From the NCBI GenBank assembly GCA_946614435.1, contig CAMOGW010000015.1, forward strand, positions 1 to 57,410: DNA of 57,410 nt, written 5' to 3'. A program made the position numbers and the translations under genes. The notes below the pieces were generated by a model. That model made no database searches. It saw only the letters and a list, made by a program, of their open reading frames with translations, and was not told the DNA's origin. The stretch's first letter is position 1; each line of letters opens with the position of its first letter. The stretch is from an uncultured Prevotella sp. GTDB lineage: Bacteria > Bacteroidota > Bacteroidia > Bacteroidales > Bacteroidaceae. Of this stretch, positions 14,906 to 24,448 are shown piece by piece.

Positions 14906-17900
14906 ATGAGGCATAAACTTTTCACAACTTTCCTGCTCTCAATGATGGCGGCAGCACCATCGTTGGCACAGAGCGAACTCTATCCGAAACACTTCGATTT
15001 GGAGCAGGTGACACTGCTCGACGGACCGATGAAGACGGCAATGGAACTCAACTTCCAGACACTGTTGCAGTATGATGTCGATCGTCTGCTCACCCCATAC
15101 GTGCGGCAGGCAGGCTTGGCTTCGACCACCGACACGCAGAGCAAGTACTACCAGTGGCTCACCAAGCACCCCAACTTTGAGAACTGGGGCGGCAGTGGCT
15201 TTGACCTGAGCGGACATGTGGGCGGTCACTATCTCACGGCTCTGGCGCTGGGCTATGCCGCCTGTCACGATGAAGCCGTGAAAGCTCAGCTGAAGGAGCG
15301 CATGGACTATATGGTGACTGTGTTGAAGGATTGTCAGGACCAGTACGACCAGAACACCGATGGTCTTTACGGATTCATTGGCGGACAGCCCATCAACCAG
15401 TCGTGGAAAGACCTCTACAAGGGCAACACCGCTACCATCAACGGCAACTGGGGATGGGTGCCTTTCTATGTGCAGCATAAGATCCTGGCAGGACTGCGCG
15501 ATGCCTACCTGTATGGCGGCAGCAGCGTGGCCAAGGATGTGTTCCGCAAGTTGGCCGACTGGAGCGTGAATGTGGTGAGCAAGGTGAGCGATAGCGACTT
15601 CGAGGCATTCCTGAACTGTGAGCACGGCGGCATGAACGAGTCGCTGCTCGATGCCTATCAGCTGTTTGGCGATGCCAAATATCTGACAGCGGCCAAGAAA
15701 TACACCCACAAGGCCATGCTCAACGGCATGCAGACCCTCAGCACCACGTTTCTTGACAACAAGCACGCCAACACGCAGGTACCTAAATATATAGGTATGG
15801 AGCGCGTGTTCGAGCAGGATGCCACGGCCACTGCCTATCGCAAGGCTGCCGAGAACTTCTGGACCGACGTGGCACAGAACCGAACCGTCTGCATAGGCGG
15901 CAATTCGGTGGCAGAGCATTTCCTGGCCGCAGCCAACTCTAATCGCTATATTGACAATCTAGACGGTCCTGAGTCGTGCAACACTAACAATATGCTGAAG
16001 CTCTCCGAGATGCTGAGCGACCGCACGGGCGATGCCAAGTATGCCGACTTCTACGAGCAGGCCATGTGGAACCATATCCTCTCAACGCAGGATCCCACTA
16101 CTGGCGGCTACGTCTATTTCACCACGCTGCGTCCGCAGGGCTACCGCATCTATTCGCAGGTGAACCAAGCCATGTGGTGCTGTGTAGGCACAGGCATGGA
16201 GAACCATTCCAAGTATGGACACTTCATCTATACTCATGACGGCAACCAGACACTCTACGTGAATCTCTTCACGCCTTCTGAACTGAACGATGCTACTTTC
16301 GGCATCCGTCAGGAGACCGTCTTCCCCAACATAGGCAGTGTGGCATCGGCGGCTTCTGCGGCCAACATGTCCACCACACAGCTCACCATCACCCGTGGCG
16401 GCTCTTATGCCATAGCCGTGCGCCATCCGGCATGGGCAGGCAAGGACTATCAGGTGCTGGTCAACGGTCAGGCTGTCAGTCAGACGGTGGAGCAGGGCAA
16501 AGCCAGCTATGTCACCATCAGCCGCACTTGGAGCGTGGGCGACCGGATCACCGTGTGGTTGCCGATGGAGCTACGCTATGAGGTGTGCCCCAACTATCCG
16601 GATTACATTGCCTTTAAGTACGGCCCCATCCTGTTGGGCGCTCAGACTACGGTCTCCACCGAGGCTGAGGCTGCACAGACGGGACTTGCCTATGAGAAAC
16701 TGCAGAACGAGTATGGCGGTGCAGGCCGCATGGACCATGCGCCCGGCTCAATGGCCACGTCGAAGAATCTGCTTTCAGCACCACTGCTCATAGGCCAGCG
16801 TACCGATGTGCTGGGCCGCATTCAGCACGTGGTGACCGACGACAATTCGTTGCGCTTCACCATCGATGCCAGTCGTGAGGGAGTGGAAACCTATAAGTGG
16901 AAAACGCTCACGCTGCAACCCTTCTATCAGATTCATCATGGGCGCTACATGTGCTACTGGTATCAGCAGACTGCCGAGAACTTTGCCAATAGCGACATGG
17001 CGCAGACCGAGGCTGCCAACGAAGCCCTGCAGGCTCGCACGCTCGACTTTGTGGCTCCTGGCGAGCAGCAGAGTGAGGCTGGCCACGAATACAACTATTC
17101 ATCCGATTCCAACAAGGGCTCTTACAATGGTGAGAGTTATCGTGATGCCCAGAAAGGTGGCTACGTGCAATACGCCCTCTACAACAATACTCAGGTGGGC
17201 GACAGCCTTTCGGTGATGTGTCGTTTCACCACCGCCGATAAGGGGCGCAAGGCTGTGCTCACGGTCGATGGCACGAAGATAGCCGACATCACCATTCCGT
17301 CCAGCTACAAGGGGGCCATCAACGGGTTCTATAATATAGAGTTCCCGATACCGGCCTCGTTGGTGAAGGATGCTCAAGGCGCGGTGAAGACGAAGTTTGT
17401 GGTGCGCCTCGCTGCTACGGCAGGCACGCTGAATCCAGGACTCTACTATCTGCGACTGCTGCGTGGCTATAACCCCACGGCCAATGCCTACCGCTTTCAG
17501 GCCAGCGACTGGACCACGGGCGATGCAGGCCGTATTCCGGCCAGTAGCATCACCTACGACACTGACCGCAATGTGATCAAGGCTAAGAGTGCAGGAAACA
17601 ACAACATCGCCCTGATGCTGAAACATGAGCAGTGCGATTACGACATTGACATCAGTCAGAAGTTCTTGGTGGTGCGCGGACAGGGGCTGAAAGTCACTTC
17701 GGGTGCTTCTTACCTGTGGTGGCTGAACGGTGTGAATCGTGGCTCGCAGGTGTCGCCCAATGCCCAACAGACCGTGACCGTTGACGGCGCCCAGCAGCAG
17801 CTCATCGCCTGGGACATGTCGAAGAGCGGACTCTACGACAACTTCACCGGCACTCGTCCCAGTGTGTGCATGGGCCAGACCATCTTCGGTCTCACGTCGT

Positions 17901-18112
17901 CGAATGCCGATGGTTCATGCGAGATCTACGACATCAATTTTACAACGAGCGTAGATGACTATTTGGCCCAGCAGACTGGCATAGGTCAGTTGCACTACCA
18001 GCCCGGACGGGGGCAGGGCCGGACCTACACCCTCGGAGGCATACAGGTGGAACAGCCCTCAGCCGCTGCCCACGGAGTCTATATTCAGAACGGTCGAAAA
18101 GTGGTAAAGTAG
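14906..18112 (+). CDS. Exported GH127-family beta-L-arabinofuranosidase
   Basis: A 1068-residue exported protein (signal peptide to about residue 21, cut after LAQ). The catalytic (alpha/alpha)6 domain is the GH127/DUF1680 type, which releases terminal beta-L-arabinofuranose. Comparing with the bifidobacterial enzyme HypBA1, E337 (VAEHF) is the likely acid/base, E356-S-C358 the first zinc ligands, and C425-C426 in MWCCVGTG the nucleophile and fourth ligand. After about residue 640 come beta-rich accessory regions including a carbohydrate-binding-like segment. It is about 400 residues longer than single-domain members. The C-terminus ends GVYIQNGRKVVK, like a type IX secretion tail. A TAATTTTG box at 14826-14833 may be its promoter. 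It is not next to SusC/SusD genes. Confidence 0.9.
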   Translation: MRHKLFTTFLLSMMAAAPSLAQSELYPKHFDLEQVTLLDGPMKTAMELNFQTLLQYDVDRLLTPYVRQAGLASTTDTQSKYYQWLTKHPNFENWGGSGFDLSGHVGGHYLTALALGYAACHDEAVKAQLKERMDYMVTVLKDCQDQYDQNTDGLYGFIGGQPINQSWKDLYKGNTATINGNWGWVPFYVQHKILAGLRDAYLYGGSSVAKDVFRKLADWSVNVVSKVSDSDFEAFLNCEHGGMNESLLDAYQLFGDAKYLTAAKKYTHKAMLNGMQTLSTTFLDNKHANTQVPKYIGMERVFEQDATATAYRKAAENFWTDVAQNRTVCIGGNSVAEHFLAAANSNRYIDNLDGPESCNTNNMLKLSEMLSDRTGDAKYADFYEQAMWNHILSTQDPTTGGYVYFTTLRPQGYRIYSQVNQAMWCCVGTGMENHSKYGHFIYTHDGNQTLYVNLFTPSELNDATFGIRQETVFPNIGSVASAASAANMSTTQLTITRGGSYAIAVRHPAWAGKDYQVLVNGQAVSQTVEQGKASYVTISRTWSVGDRITVWLPMELRYEVCPNYPDYIAFKYGPILLGAQTTVSTEAEAAQTGLAYEKLQNEYGGAGRMDHAPGSMATSKNLLSAPLLIGQRTDVLGRIQHVVTDDNSLRFTIDASREGVETYKWKTLTLQPFYQIHHGRYMCYWYQQTAENFANSDMAQTEAANEALQARTLDFVAPGEQQSEAGHEYNYSSDSNKGSYNGESYRDAQKGGYVQYALYNNTQVGDSLSVMCRFTTADKGRKAVLTVDGTKIADITIPSSYKGAINGFYNIEFPIPASLVKDAQGAVKTKFVVRLAATAGTLNPGLYYLRLLRGYNPTANAYRFQASDWTTGDAGRIPASSITYDTDRNVIKAKSAGNNNIALMLKHEQCDYDIDISQKFLVVRGQGLKVTSGASYLWWLNGVNRGSQVSPNAQQTVTVDGAQQQLIAWDMSKSGLYDNFTGTRPSVCMGQTIFGLTSSNADGSCEIYDINFTTSVDDYLAQQTGIGQLHYQPGRGQGRTYTLGGIQVEQPSAAAHGVYIQNGRKVVK

Positions 18113-18123
18113 TATGAAAAAGA

Positions 18124-18157
18124 GAGGGAATAAGGCTCATACCAGCCTTATACCCTC
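18124..18157. terminator. Convergent hairpin between GH127 and CvfB-like genes
   Basis: GAGGGAATAAGGCT pairs with AGCCTTATACCCTC with one mismatch and a six-base loop. The hairpin overlaps the 3' end of the minus-strand gene and probably terminates both transcripts. Confidence 0.6.
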
Positions 18158-19024
18158 GTCAGAGATGGTGATGAGCCGTCGGCGATACAGGTCGCCGACG
18201 GCTTTTTTGTATGCTTTCTTCGATACCTTGAAGCGGTCGGCAATCAGTTCGGCAGGACTCTTGTCGCTCAGGTCGCAACGCCCGTCGTTCTCATACAGAT
18301 AGCGCAGCAACACCTCGGCAAAGTCGAGCGTGTGCTGTCGCCCGGTAGGCTGCAGGGTCATGTCAATCTTTCCGTCCTGGCGCACGTGGTCGATATAGGC
18401 CGTCACGCGGTCGCCCGTGTGTAGCGGCTGGAAAATCTGGTTGCTGTAGAGTAGCCCTTGGTATTGGTTATCTACTATCACCTTGAAGCCCAGGTCCGTC
18501 TTCTGCCAGACCAGACAACTGACGGCATCGCCATGTTTTACGTTGAGCGTTGAACGTTGAACATTGAACGTGTGTCCGTCGTCGTTCGACGTTAAACGTT
18601 CAATGTTCAACGTCTTAATCCTTTTCTCCACCTTGGCCGTAGCCATCAGCCGGTGGCTCTCTTCATCCTCCATCACATATACGATGTAGCTGTGGCCTTG
18701 CTCCATGCGCTGTTTCTGTTCGCGGAACGGGCAGAACAGGTCTTTCATGGGGCCCCACTTCAGGAAGGCGCCATACTTGTTGGTCCATGCCACCTCTAAG
18801 TAGGCAAACTCGTTCACCTTTGCCAACGGCTGTTCCGTCGTGGCTACGATGCGCTCGTCCTGATCCAGATAGATGAACACATTCAGCTCGTCGCCCAGTC
18901 GCATCTGTGGCGTGCAGTATCGTTTGGGAAGCAGCACCTCGCCTTCGTCACCACCGTCTAAGTAGAGTCCGAAGTCCACGCGCTTCACAATCTTCAGTGT
19001 GTTATAGTCTCCGAGTTTCAGCAT
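18137..19024 (-). CDS. CvfB-like S1-domain RNA-binding protein
   Basis: A 295-residue protein of the CvfB/YitL type, with N-terminal S1-like beta domains (VKRVDFGLYLDGG and GEVLLPKRY), a third S1-like unit (FKVIVDNQYQGLL) and a C-terminal winged-helix segment (ISKKAYKKAVGDLY-like). Homologues bind RNA and affect gene expression. At about residues 137-162 an extra stretch contains ERLTSN, FNVQRSTLNV and KHGD, encoded by imperfect inverted copies of a TTGAACATTGAACG repeat (18541-18614). Such inserts are seen in many Bacteroidota genes. The gene is third in a minus-strand operon, 3 bases after the LolD-like gene. Confidence 0.85.
   Translation of the reverse strand: MLKLGDYNTLKIVKRVDFGLYLDGGDEGEVLLPKRYCTPQMRLGDELNVFIYLDQDERIVATTEQPLAKVNEFAYLEVAWTNKYGAFLKWGPMKDLFCPFREQKQRMEQGHSYIVYVMEDEESHRLMATAKVEKRIKTLNIERLTSNDDGHTFNVQRSTLNVKHGDAVSCLVWQKTDLGFKVIVDNQYQGLLYSNQIFQPLHTGDRVTAYIDHVRQDGKIDMTLQPTGRQHTLDFAEVLLRYLYENDGRCDLSDKSPAELIADRFKVSKKAYKKAVGDLYRRRLITISDEGIRLV
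18541..18614. repeat. TTGAACATTGAACG repeat, imperfect inverted arms, inside the CvfB-like gene
   Basis: Two arms of about 30 bases, 18541-18570 and 18585-18614, are imperfect inverted copies built of GTTGAAC and ATTGAAC units around a short centre. The insertion keeps the reading frame. Confidence 0.75.
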
Positions 19025-19027
19025 GTT

Positions 19028-19702
19028 TTAGTCCTCCGAATGAATGATAGGGTTCTCAAGTAATCCGTCGCGCATGTGAATCGTTCTGTCGGTGAGCGTG
19101 GCCAGTTCCTCATCGTGGGTGACGATGACGAACGTCTGTCCGAACTTGTCGCGCAGGTCGAAGAACAACTGGTGCAACTCCTGTTTGTTCTTCGTGTCGA
19201 GCGAGCCGCTGGGCTCGTCGGCCAGGATCACGGCAGGATTGTTCACCAGTGCGCGAGCCACGGCCACACGCTGTTTCTCGCCGCCGCTCAGCTCAGCCGG
19301 CTTGTGGCGGGCGCGGTCGGTGAGCCCCATAAACTGCAGCAGTTCCTCGGCCCGTGCCTTGGCCTCTTTGTTCGAGCGGCCTGCGATATAGGCCGGAATC
19401 ATGATGTTCTCAATGGCAGTGAACTCAGGCAGCAGCTGATGGAATTGGAACACGAATCCCAGATGCCTGTTGCGGAAATCGCTCAGTTTGTTCTGCGAGA
19501 GGGTGGTGACGTCAATGTTGTCAACACGCACTGTTCCGCTGTCGGGCGCATCGAGCGTGCCGATAATCTGTAGCAGTGTGGTCTTGCCGGCACCGCTGGG
19601 GCCTACGATGCTCACCACCTCGCCTTTGTCTATGTGCAGGTCTATACCCTTGAGCACCTGTAGTGAGCCGAAGCTCTTCGTTATGTTTTCTATTTCAATC
19701 AT
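19028..19702 (-). CDS. LolD-like ABC transporter ATP-binding protein
   Basis: A 224-residue ABC ATPase with Walker [10 protein letters not shown] near residue 34, Q-loop [16 protein letters not shown], signature [15 protein letters not shown], Walker [13 protein letters not shown] and the H-loop VTHDEELA. The pattern, with the insert characteristic of the MacB/LolD group, suggests a subunit that drives lipoprotein release or another periplasmic mechanical exporter. The membrane partner is not encoded next to it. It follows the antiporter after 20 bases and precedes the CvfB-like gene by 3 bases. Confidence 0.9.
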   Translation of the reverse strand: MIEIENITKSFGSLQVLKGIDLHIDKGEVVSIVGPSGAGKTTLLQIIGTLDAPDSGTVRVDNIDVTTLSQNKLSDFRNRHLGFVFQFHQLLPEFTAIENIMIPAYIAGRSNKEAKARAEELLQFMGLTDRARHKPAELSGGEKQRVAVARALVNNPAVILADEPSGSLDTKNKQELHQLFFDLRDKFGQTFVIVTHDEELATLTDRTIHMRDGLLENPIIHSED

Positions 19703-19722
19703 TCTTCGATTCTCATTATTTT

Positions 19723-21867
19723 TCAGTTTCTATGTATCCAGTTGAGCAGCATGTCGTAGATACTGTTCTCCTCGTGGTGCTGTGCCTCGGTGAAGCTCAT
19801 GCTGTCCTCCTTTTGTTCGCCATACTGGTCGGGGAAGATGATCATGAGGTTGGTGCCTGAGAAGTATTTCGTCAGTTCGTCGGGCAGGCGGTCGAGTGCG
19901 TTCTTATAGCTGATGGTACCCTTACGGGCGGTGACCACTACAAACAGATGATCCTTTTCTATGCCGGCAGCCAGCTGCGGCAGCTCGTTCCAGTGGGCCA
20001 TGAACTGATATTCTCCGCGCACGCTGGGGTGCTCCTTATTGATGAACTGCTTGATGTGGTTAATCGATTCCTCGCGTCCGTGGAACAGTATGCGGCAGTC
20101 CAGTTGCTCGGCAAAACGGCACAGCCGTTCCAGCCATCGGTGGAAGCCGGGCTCCAGTTCGGCTCTCGAGGGCACAGCCACCTGAATCAGTCGTAGCGTG
20201 GAGAGCGGCTGTTCAAAACGAGTAAGGATAATCTGTCGGTTCAGTCCGTTGTAGAGGCTCTGAATGAATTCTCCCCAGAACTTCTGCGACACGTTCGTAT
20301 GTACGTGCATGCCCATCACCACCTCGGTGCAGCCCGTCTCGCGGAAGGCATGCTTAATGCCGTTGGCTATGTTGGTAGCCAGTCTCACCTGTGTGCGCAT
20401 TTGCACTTCGGCAGCACTGGCCTGTCGCTGGAGCTTCTCTAATAGTTGCAGTCCTTCCTCACGGGCCTGCATGCTGTTTTGGTCGTCATAGACCACGTTA
20501 AGTGCCACCAGCTCGCGGTTCAGCTTCTGATTGCGCATGAGCATGGCCAGATACACCAGTTGCGGAGCTATCTCAGGGTACTTCACGCACACCAGGATTT
20601 TCTCGTTGGCCGAGTTATGCTTGTGTTTCTGTTCCTCCTTGTGTCCATAGCCTTTGTTGCCCTCAAGGCTAATCTTGATGGCAGCTTTCTCCGTCATCAG
20701 TGTCGATACGATGCACGTCACCAGAATCATGATGACCACACCGTTCAGCATTTGGTTGTTCACCAGCGTCACGCCAGGTTCCGTCTCCAGTTTCATGCCC
20801 ACCATGACCATAGCGATGGCACCGGCGGCATGGGCCGATGTGAGTCCGAACATCATGTGGCCCTCAGCTTTCGTCATGCGGAACATCAGGCTGGAGACGT
20901 ATGCCGCCACAGCCTTTCCGAATGTGCCGAAGAAAGCGATGAGCAGCACAATCATCCACATCTGAGGACCTTCGCTCAGCGTACTGAGGTCGATGAGCAT
21001 GCCCACACCTATGAGGAAATAAGGAATGAAGATGGCGTTGCCTATGAACTCAATCCTGTTCATCAGCGGCGACACTTTAGGGATATATCGGTTCAGAATC
21101 AGACCGGAGAAGAAGGCGCCGAAGATGCCCTCCAGTCCGATGGCAGCTGATAGCGAGGCACTCAAGAACATCACGGCCATGACAAAGATGTATTGCATCA
21201 CCGCGTCGCTATAGCGCCGGAGGAAATAGCGCGTCAGCCGGGGAATAACGAACAGGCTGCCCACGATGAAGGTAGCCAGCTTCAGCACAAACAGCACCCA
21301 GAACAGCCAGCCGCTATCGTCGCTGAACGTAGCTGCCAGTCCGGCCAGCATCACCAGCGAGAGGAACAGTGAGATCATTGACGACCCCACACTGAGCATC
21401 ACGCTCGAGTTGCGGTGCAGTCCGTATCGGCCCACGATGGGGTAGGCTATCAGCGTGTTCGAGGCCATGATGCAGCCCAGCAGGAACGATGCCTTGCCGC
21501 TATAGCCCAGTATTGTCAACGACATCACGTAGGTCAGGACGAGCGGCACCAGGCACGTCAGTAGCCCGAAGGTCACGAAGCGCCCATAGTTCTTCTTCAC
21601 GCTCTCCATGTCCATCTCCAGACCAGCCAGGAACATGATGTAGTAGAGACCTACGCGCCCGAACAGTTCAAACGAGATGTCGCGTTCCAGCACGTTCAGT
21701 CCGTGTTCGCCCACCAGCACGCCTGCCAGCACCATGCCGATGATGTGCGGTATTCTCAGTTTGCTCATGATGATAGGAGCAAACAGAATAATCAGCAACA
21801 CCACGAGGAAGATGTGCGTGGGGTCGCTGATGTGCAGGGATGGCAGGTATGATAATATTTCCGTCAT
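19723..21867 (-). CDS. CPA2-family cation:proton antiporter with C-terminal cytosolic domain
   Basis: A 714-residue inner-membrane antiporter of the KefB/Na+/H+ type. Hydrophobic segments fill the first 400 or so residues, starting with [20 protein letters not shown]. The cytosolic remainder contains a [19 protein letters not shown] stretch and a second similar half, which look like universal-stress-protein folds rather than the TrkA-N domain of KefB. The reading frame extends to an ATG at 21906, but the promoter box lies at 21877-21884, so the ATG at 21867 is chosen, giving a very short leader. It heads the operon with the LolD-like and CvfB-like genes. Confidence 0.9.
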   Translation of the reverse strand: MTEILSYLPSLHISDPTHIFLVVLLIILFAPIIMSKLRIPHIIGMVLAGVLVGEHGLNVLERDISFELFGRVGLYYIMFLAGLEMDMESVKKNYGRFVTFGLLTCLVPLVLTYVMSLTILGYSGKASFLLGCIMASNTLIAYPIVGRYGLHRNSSVMLSVGSSMISLFLSLVMLAGLAATFSDDSGWLFWVLFVLKLATFIVGSLFVIPRLTRYFLRRYSDAVMQYIFVMAVMFLSASLSAAIGLEGIFGAFFSGLILNRYIPKVSPLMNRIEFIGNAIFIPYFLIGVGMLIDLSTLSEGPQMWMIVLLIAFFGTFGKAVAAYVSSLMFRMTKAEGHMMFGLTSAHAAGAIAMVMVGMKLETEPGVTLVNNQMLNGVVIMILVTCIVSTLMTEKAAIKISLEGNKGYGHKEEQKHKHNSANEKILVCVKYPEIAPQLVYLAMLMRNQKLNRELVALNVVYDDQNSMQAREEGLQLLEKLQRQASAAEVQMRTQVRLATNIANGIKHAFRETGCTEVVMGMHVHTNVSQKFWGEFIQSLYNGLNRQIILTRFEQPLSTLRLIQVAVPSRAELEPGFHRWLERLCRFAEQLDCRILFHGREESINHIKQFINKEHPSVRGEYQFMAHWNELPQLAAGIEKDHLFVVVTARKGTISYKNALDRLPDELTKYFSGTNLMIIFPDQYGEQKEDSMSFTEAQHHEENSIYDMLLNWIHRN

Positions 21868-21876
21868 TTCTGCTTG

Positions 21877-21907
21877 CAAAATTACGAAAAGTTGAGTGAA
21901 ATGCAAA
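21877..21907 (-). promoter_or_regulatory. Promoter of the antiporter operon
   Basis: On the minus strand TTTG (21907-21904) and TAATTTTG (21884-21877) are 19 bases apart, a full match. The RNA would start about 3 bases before the chosen ATG, a nearly leaderless message. Confidence 0.8.
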
Positions 21908-22033
21908 AGAAAAGCTTACTTTTCACAGATAATTTGTAACATTGCCCACAAATAAGATACAAATATGAAGCAAACGATGAGTGGGCCACTAAGATAGCAG
22001 AATAATAGTGTCAAACCAAAATTGACTTCTTCA

Positions 22034-22080
22034 TTTTTCAATTTTCAATCTTCAATTTTCAATCTTCGAAGTTTTCAATT
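22034..22080. repeat. CAATTTTCAATCTT microsatellite
   Basis: Tandem TTTTCAATCTTCAA units lie in the 337-base intergenic region between the antiporter promoter and asd. The rest of that region holds the asd -7 box TATTTTTG at 22159-22166 and nothing else recognised. Confidence 0.7.
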
Positions 22081-22204
22081 TCCCTTGACATATATTGTGC
22101 TTTATGCTGTTTTGGCAAGAATATTTGTCAAAAATAGTGATTTGTCGGGTTTTCTTTGTATTTTTGCAGCCAAAAGTAAGTAAAACCCAAAAGAAAGTAA
22201 CAAA

Positions 22205-23227
22205 ATGAAAGTAGCTATTGTTGGTGCAAGCGGTGCCGTAGGACAAGAGTTCCTCCGCATCCTGGCCGAGAGAAATTTCCCCATGGACGAGTTGGTGTTG
22301 TTCGGTTCAGAGCGTTCAGCCGGACGAAAATATAACTTCAAAGGCAAGGACATCGAAGTGAAACTGCTCAAGCATGGCGACGACTTCAAGGGCATCGACA
22401 TCGCCTTCACCAGCGCCGGAGCAGGCACCTCGAAGGAGTTTGCCGAAGACATCACGCGCTATGGTGCCGTGATGATCGACAACTCCAGCGCTTTCCGCAT
22501 GGACGACGATGTGCCCCTGGTTGTACCCGAGTGCAATGCTCAGGATGCCCTCAACCGTCCGCGCGGCATCATTGCCAATCCCAACTGCACCACCATCATG
22601 ATGGTCGTGGTGCTGCAGCCGCTCGAACAGCTCAGCCACATCAAGCGCATCCACGTGTCGAGCTATCAGAGCGCCAGCGGAGCCGGAGCAGCTGCGATGG
22701 CCGAACTGGAGCAGCAGTACAAGGAGATAGTGGAGACTGGCGAGGTGAAGACCATTAAGAAGTTCCCCCACCAGCTGGCTTACAACGTGATACCTCAGAT
22801 TGACGTGTTCCAGCCCAATGGCTACACCAAGGAGGAGATGAAGATGTATAACGAGACGCGCAAGATCATGCACACCGATGCCCGCTGTTCGGCCATGTGC
22901 GTGCGTGTGAGCTCGCTGCGCAGCCACTCTGAGAGCGTATGGATTGAGACCGAGCAGCCCATCAGTGTCGAGGCTGCCCAGCAGGCCATCGCCCAGGCTC
23001 CCGGCTGCACACTCGTAGATGATCCCGCCACCCTCACTTACCCCATGCCGAAGGACACTGCCGGCAAGGACGATGTCTTCGTGGGTCGTGTGCGCAAAGA
23101 CCTGGCCGACGACAACGGCCTCACTTTCTGGCTCTCAGGCGATCAGATTCGCAAGGGTGCCGCCCTCAATGCCGTCCAGATAGCCGAATATCTGGTGCAA
23201 AAGAGAGACTTGCCATGCTTTGCATGA
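22205..23227 (+). CDS. asd: Aspartate-semialdehyde dehydrogenase
   Basis: A 340-residue enzyme that reduces aspartyl phosphate to aspartate semialdehyde for lysine, diaminopimelate, threonine and methionine synthesis. The NADP motif GASGAVG is at residues 7-13 and the catalytic cysteine is C128 in NPNCTT; the conserved RSHSESVW block follows. A -7 box TATTTTTG at 22159-22166 lies about 40 bases upstream. The last residues, [11 protein letters not shown], depart from the usual short family end and are encoded by a repeat whose second copy sits 35 bases downstream, so the C-terminus looks replaced or extended by a repeat element. Confidence 0.95.
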   Translation: MKVAIVGASGAVGQEFLRILAERNFPMDELVLFGSERSAGRKYNFKGKDIEVKLLKHGDDFKGIDIAFTSAGAGTSKEFAEDITRYGAVMIDNSSAFRMDDDVPLVVPECNAQDALNRPRGIIANPNCTTIMMVVVLQPLEQLSHIKRIHVSSYQSASGAGAAAMAELEQQYKEIVETGEVKTIKKFPHQLAYNVIPQIDVFQPNGYTKEEMKMYNETRKIMHTDARCSAMCVRVSSLRSHSESVWIETEQPISVEAAQQAIAQAPGCTLVDDPATLTYPMPKDTAGKDDVFVGRVRKDLADDNGLTFWLSGDQIRKGAALNAVQIAEYLVQKRDLPCFA

Positions 23228-23305
23228 ACAAGTCCGAGTGCAGCAAGATATCGACCGAAGGTCAATATCTGGTGCAAGAGAGAGACTTGCCATGCTTCGC
23301 ATGAA
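23187..23305 (+). repeat. Two direct copies of a 42-bp repeat at the asd 3' end
   Basis: Copy one (23187-23228) includes the last codons and stop of asd; copy two (23264-23305) is 40/42 identical. Each ends with a small palindrome, CATGCTTTGCATG or CATGCTTCGCATG. A related stretch lies in the aminotransferase gene near 8461. Confidence 0.85.
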
Positions 23306-23321
23306 TTCATGAAGAAAATAC

Positions 23322-23364
23322 GAGAAACTGGAAGCTACATAGCCAATGTAGCTTCCAGTTTCTC
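23322..23364. terminator. 19-bp perfect hairpin, bidirectional terminator
   Basis: Bases 23322-23340 pair with 23346-23364 without mismatch around a five-base loop. It lies between asd and the convergent toxin remnant and is the likely terminator for both, although the T tract is not ideal. Confidence 0.8.
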
Positions 23365-23399
23365 TTCTAAGGTGTTTTTGTTCGCTGGAGGAAGTGGAT

Positions 23400-23596
23400 T
23401 CAGCTGTCTTCTTCACTAAGTCGGAAGCCGATGTAGCCAGCATCTTTATAGTTGTTCCACACAGCCAAAATTGTGACCTTGTCGGTCTGTGGTGAATAGA
23501 ACAATGTTATCTGGCGGATAGGTAGTTTCCGTATTTCGCATCCTCCGCATCAAGTTCGCGTTCCGCACTCTCCAGCCACTCAATCTCAAAAGCCAT
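23400..23596 (-). pseudogene. Frameshifted and shortened RelE/ParE-type toxin
   Basis: The ATG at 23596 opens MAFEIEWLESAERELDAE, a typical RelE/ParE start, but the frame ends at a TAA near 23507 after 29 residues. The +1/-1 shifted frame continues ITLFYSPQTDKVTILAVWNN and GFRLSEEDS to a stop at 23400, which is the family C-terminus. About 30-40 middle residues are missing. The start overlaps the antitoxin stop by 11 bases, as in intact modules. The toxin should be inactive. Confidence 0.75.
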
Positions 23597-23861
23597 ATTT
23601 GTCGCGGATTGTGTCAAAAACAGCCTGATTGGATACGTTCCTCTCCTCGCCAGCCTCTGCATGCCGAACTCGTTCCATGAGCAACCGCTGCATCTCCTCG
23701 GCACTGCGTGCATTAGGCGAAGGATTGTATGGCAACTCCATGTCCTCGATGGCATTGTTGATGATTGCTTCGAGCCAACGGTCTATCACGTTTACGTCCT
23801 TAAACGATGGGTTGATCTTTCTTAACCGTGCTTCGTCTATTTTAACAGTTCTCACACACAT
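23586..23861 (-). CDS. Antitoxin-like protein of the broken toxin pair
   Basis: A 91-residue protein starting MCVRTVKIDEARLRKINPSF, with a strand-helix start and an acidic helical middle (RWLEAIINNAIEDME), in the antitoxin position before a RelE/ParE-type toxin. I do not recognise an exact family. The ATG at 23861 lies 25 bases after the -7 box, so it is chosen over an in-frame ATG at 23888, which overlaps the box. With the toxin broken this is an orphan antitoxin. Confidence 0.7.
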   Translation of the reverse strand: MCVRTVKIDEARLRKINPSFKDVNVIDRWLEAIINNAIEDMELPYNPSPNARSAEEMQRLLMERVRHAEAGEERNVSNQAVFDTIRDKYGF

Positions 23862-23885
23862 GACTTTATCTTTTATATTCAGTTG

Positions 23886-23917
23886 CAAAAGTAACTGTTT
23901 TTTAGTTGCAGACCAAA
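23886..23917 (-). promoter_or_regulatory. Promoter of the first toxin-antitoxin pair
   Basis: TTTG (23917-23914) and TACTTTTG (23893-23886) on the minus strand are 20 bases apart. Confidence 0.75.
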
Positions 23918-23987
23918 TATTTCTGCCTTTTTTCTTTTCTGTCTGAACAATATATCATTTGACTTTCGCAAGTTTCACTTGCCTGTT

Positions 23988-24093
23988 GGAGTTTAGAAGT
24001 TTAGGATTTTGGGAGTTTAGACGATGGACTGATGGCGGCACCCATCCAATGCCAATACCGACAGCAAGACTAACGTCTAAACTCCTAAACTCC
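23988..24093. repeat. GAGTTTAGGA-type inverted repeat
   Basis: GGAGTTTAGAAGTTTAGG and GGAGTTTAGAC units (23988-24022) face GTCTAAACTCCTAAACTCC (24075-24093) in inverted orientation about 50 bases apart. This resembles simple repeats scattered in Bacteroidota. No gene is seen here. Confidence 0.7.
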
Positions 24094-24198
24094 TCAGACA
24101 TGCGAAAATTTGAATTAATATATAATAAGGTGGAGCGTTTCATCCAGTCTCAGGGAGTAAACCGTTTGCTTTCTCGGGGTGATTTAGGCTATTTCAGA

Positions 24199-24264
24199 AT
24201 AAGCAGCTGCAGCGGATTATATAATCGGCTATAGCGGACTATATAATCCGCTGCAGCTGCTTAT
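24199..24264. repeat. 25-bp perfect inverted repeat with nested palindromes
   Basis: Bases 24199-24223 pair exactly with 24240-24264 around a 16-base loop. Each arm contains further self-complementary parts (GCAGCTGCAGC and GATTATATAATC), so two adjacent palindromes of about 20 bases are also possible. The region 24265-24417 after it holds no gene I can support. Confidence 0.85.
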
Positions 24265-24417
24265 ACTCATTCATCCTAAACAATCCCTTCATTCATTCCG
24301 ATTCTCCCTCTGATTTTGGGCCTCTCCTCCTGCGATACAGGCTGAATCAGCGAGGCTCGTCCTGCTTTCATTTTCTCGTCATTTCCTCGTCATATTGTCA
24401 TTTTGTGACGCATTTAT

Positions 24418-24448
24418 TTTGTTCTTTCGTTTGAAAAGTGTAATTTTG
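24418..24448 (+). promoter_or_regulatory. Promoter of the DUF4143 ATPase gene
   Basis: TTTG at 24418-24421 and TAATTTTG at 24441-24448 are 19 bases apart. The first of three TTGAAAAGTGTA repeats (24431-24442) fills the spacer and touches the -7 box, as an operator would. Confidence 0.75.

Noticed and set aside
24100..24234. Small plus-strand frame of 44 codons before the DUF4143 gene
   Set aside because: It runs into the large palindrome, has no promoter and no recognisable features.
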